64,000 bases of DNA from Symbiodinium natans (Eukaryota > Sar > Dinophyceae > Suessiales > Symbiodiniaceae): assembly GCA_905221605.1 (NCBI GenBank), contig CAJNDS010000113.1:1827082-1891081 (forward strand). Reading direction: 5' to 3'. The position numbers and the translations under genes were made by a program. Each line of letters starts with the position of its first letter. Within the stretch, counting starts at the first letter, position 1. The notes under the pieces were generated by a model, which made no database searches, was not told the DNA's origin, and saw only the letters and a program-made list of their open reading frames with translations. Shown here one piece after another: positions 61,411-64,000 of the stretch.

Positions 61411-61539
61411 CTGTGAGGAACAAGGAGGGCATCCTGCTGTTGTGGGAATAGGCAACTCTTCCCTAAAGCCCCCCAAAGAAACCCAGAGCCCAAAATCCAA
61501 ACACCCCAAAACCTGAAGCCACAAACAACGGAAGAGGGC

Positions 61540-63190
61540 TTCTATGAGCTTCTGGCTTTTGGGGTTTAGGGTCGAAGGTTCGGGGCTTCTCCAGTGCTTG
61601 ACGGAAGCTTATATTGTTTTGGATTTAGACTTGAGGGTTTAGGGTTTGGAGGCTTTGTAGAGGCTTGGGGAAGCCCTCCCCAGCGCCAACGAGCCCAAGC
61701 TAGGGTTTTCGGCCTTGGGGGTTTAGGGTTTAGGGTTAAACCCTAAACCCTATAAACCCAAAACCATGAAGCCTAGAGACCCAGCTCTCCCGAGGTGGGA
61801 AGCCGCAGGCTCGGTTATGCAGAGGTCATGGGGTCCTATACTGCCCAGCACCCTGCCTAGGGTTTAGGGTTTAGGGCTTTAGGGTTTTAGGGTTTAGGGT
61901 TTAATTTAACACCAACCAAGAACACGAAGGCCCAAGGTGGGCTTGCTTTTGTGTAGGGCTGCACTTGGGGTGGCGTTTAGAAAGGGTGAGCTCATGTGCC
62001 AAGCCCTTGAGCTGAAGCAGGGCATTACAAACACAACGGGGACTTGATCTACATGTGGGGATTTCATCAACTCCATTTAGTCCTCTTGGGTTCAGTTAGG
62101 CTCATATAGCTTAGGTGGTCAGACGCCAGGGGACTTAGACGGGCTAGGAAGTTAGGGCTTGGGGCTCTGGCCCAGTATCCCAAACCAACCTGATCAGCCG
62201 CCCCTGATTACTGCAAAGCATCTAGCATGTCTCATCTCTAGTCCAGAAGAAGGTCCCTCATAACTTTGAACAGCACCCAAGTAAACTCCTTACACCCTAC
62301 GCCCTATGAACCGCATGAGCCCTATAGAACCTATATCAACCCTATATAAACCCTATATACACCCTATGTAAACTTATGTAAACCCTATGCAAACCCTATA
62401 TAAACCCTATAAAACCTATATGAGCCTCATATGAAAGCCTACATAACCCTATGAACCTACGACCCCCACGAACCCTTTCAAGCTGCACCCTGCGGAGCCA
62501 CCTCAGAGACCGGTCTGCGTCGTGGCCATTGGCCGCATCTGCCTCCCCCGGCCTCCGAGACCGGCTCTGTTGGGCTTCGGGCGGTTTGGGGTGTGGGGGC
62601 TTAGGGTTCAGGGTTTTTGGAGTTTTAGGGCTTAGGTTTTAGAAGGGTTTTGGGGTGTAGGGGCTGAGGGCTTAGGCTCTAGGGCTTGGGGGCGGTTTAG
62701 GGTTTAGGGTTTAGGGTTTAGGGCTTAGGCGCTTCGGGGTTCTTGGCTTGGGGAGCTTAATTCGGGCTTCCGTGGAGTATGAGTAGAGGGCTTCAGGTTA
62801 AGCTACCAAGTGACACTTGGCTAAGCTGGACCGGCAAGCCCCACGTTGCCGCAAAGTCTTGTGGGGCCTAAGCCTTAAACCCCTAAACCCTAAACTGTGG
62901 GCCCGGGTAGCCGAAGCTAGAAAGGAATGTACTACAAAAGAGATGCCATAAGGGTGAACTACACCTCAAACCCAAAATCATAAATCTATCTTGCATCTTG
63001 CATCGCCCACAAAATCCTAAACCGCTAAACCCGTTTTGCTGCAAATCAAGAAGCCAAATAACCCTAATCCTAACCCCTAATTTGGGTCAACTCCACACCC
63101 CTAAGAGCCTAAACACTATCAGGAATACGTGACAGCCCTACTTAAACCAGAAACCCTAAACCCCTAAACCCCCAACAATTTCAATCTCCC
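61540..63190. other. Stretch with unresolved exons
   Basis: TTTAGGG and CCCTAAA blocks at 61650, 61720-61765, 61855-61905, 62695-62727 and 62875-62895, and a run of CCCTATATAAA-type words at 62300-62420. Segments at 61768-61855 and 62479-62589 are open on both strands between repeat borders, so exons are likely but unassignable. Confidence 0.35.
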
Positions 63191-63357
63191 CTTGTTCCAA
63201 GCTCGGCTGAGCGGCTCCCTCCGGACATCTTCGCTGAGGCCTCGCCTGGAAAACAGTTGCGGGGTTTGGGATTTGGGGTTTAGAGAGGGTTCCAGGGTTC
63301 AGGGTTTGGAGCTTTTTTTAGGGTTTAGGGTTTAGGGTTTAGAGAGGGTTCCAGGGT

Positions 63358-63775
63358 TCAGGGTTGTGATTTTTGGCTTCGGGCTGGAGGCTTAGGGCGC
63401 CCAGAGGCTGCTCCTATCATAAGAGTCTCGGACAGCGGCCTCAGTGTCTTCGTCCATGCGTTGCTGGCGCGGTCCTTCCATCTGCGAAGGATGCTGTCGA
63501 AGCCGTGTCGCTGAAGAATCTCCGCCATGGCTTCATCGCTCAAGGCCATTGGTGGGTCAACCAGCCCAACATGCAGCTCACTACTAAAAGCCAAAGCCTG
63601 CAAGGCAGAGTATCCGAGGACAGCTGCCAGGATCCCTGTCATGCAGGACCCTGTGGTCAAGAAGCTTCGAAAACCTTTAGCGCCCAAACCACAAAACTGT
63701 CGTTCCATGCAGGCCCCCCGGCGTGAGAGATGAAGGCATAGCGCACGCCCTCGCCTCGCACAGCTACGGCGGCAA
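63358..63775 (-). CDS. Unknown gene, last two exons
   Basis: Exons 63690-63775 and 63358-63597 join in phase 0 and end at TGA. Exon 1 (acceptor CGCTCCAG, donor TTTGTG/GTTTGGG) gives AVRGEGVRYAFISHAGGPAW and NDSFV. Exon 2 (acceptor GCCTTGCAG) gives ELHVGLVDPPMALSDEAMAE, ILQRHGFDSILRRWKDR and a proline/lysine tail. No family recognised. A read-through of exon 2's frame to an ATG at 63708 gives a signal-like N-terminus and is the alternative. Confidence 0.5.
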
Positions 63776-64000
63776 CTGGAGCGGTTCTACTTCAAACCCG
63801 CTAAACGCCCCCTCCTCTTTAGCCCTGGGGTCGGTAGGCTTTCATTGGCCTGCGAAGGAAATGCAGAATACCCTGCAGCATTTCCTGGAGTTTAGGGGGT
63901 GCCGGGTGTAGGGTTCGGTATCTGCCCTCGGTTTTCGGGTTTGGGGAAGGTTGAGGGTTTGAATCGCGAATAGCCCTGGAAGCGGGGCTCTGTAACATCC

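Overview
The window is nuclear DNA of a eukaryote, most likely an alga-type protist. I lean to a dinoflagellate because of the plant-type TTTAGGG repeat, very high intron density, GC-AG as well as GT-AG introns, and a retroelement rich in CCCH zinc fingers. That is inference; no rRNA, tRNA gene or spliced-leader gene was found to settle it. No stretch looks bacterial, and the long ORFs outside one retroelement are mostly shadows or low-complexity sequence.

Most of the window is a mosaic of short exons (about 40-200 nt) set in introns. The dominant non-coding component is telomere-like sequence (TTTAGGG and variants TTTGGGG, TTCAGGG, TTGAGGG, TCTTAGGG). It is not random: exons tend to have CCCTAAA on their left and TTTAGGG on their right on the + strand. 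In the sense strand an intron therefore opens with GTTTAGGG and closes with CCCTAAA...AG, so intron ends are inverted repeats and can supply both splice sites.

Layout. 0.2-7.6 kb: exon candidates on both strands, poly-C/G tracts and telomere-like arrays. 8.7-10.15 kb (-): a complete three-exon PaaI-type hotdog thioesterase of 155 residues. 15.0-16.5 kb (+): 3' half of a five-exon unknown gene with fully phased junctions. 17-32 kb: scattered exons on both strands, microsatellites and foldback elements; a phased + gene piece lies at 26.9-28.2 kb. 32.77-41.62 kb: an 8.85 kb LTR retrotransposon on the - strand with nearly identical 287-bp LTRs, a tRNA-iMet-anticodon-type primer site and no visible reverse transcriptase. 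It encodes WW, S1-like, MLLE (PABC-like), SAM-like and six CCCH modules. 42.7-43.7 kb (-): exons of a coiled-coil protein. 44.5-61.4 kb (-): a TRPM-like ion channel gene with about 32 recognised exons, N-terminal SLOG region first and TRP helix last. 63.4-63.8 kb (-): two phased exons of an unknown protein.

Four families of small inverted-repeat elements are present. One (CTTGGTAGCCCAG termini) sits exactly as an intron inside a TRPM exon, its 4-bp target duplication GTAT providing the GT donor and its terminus the AG acceptor: an introner. Another is a near-perfect 100-bp foldback with ten copies.

Exon calls rest on reading frame, splice dinucleotides, phase continuity and, for the thioesterase and TRPM-like genes, recognisable family sequence. 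Isolated exon candidates without homology are given lower confidence because the symmetric repeat borders offer splice sites on both strands.
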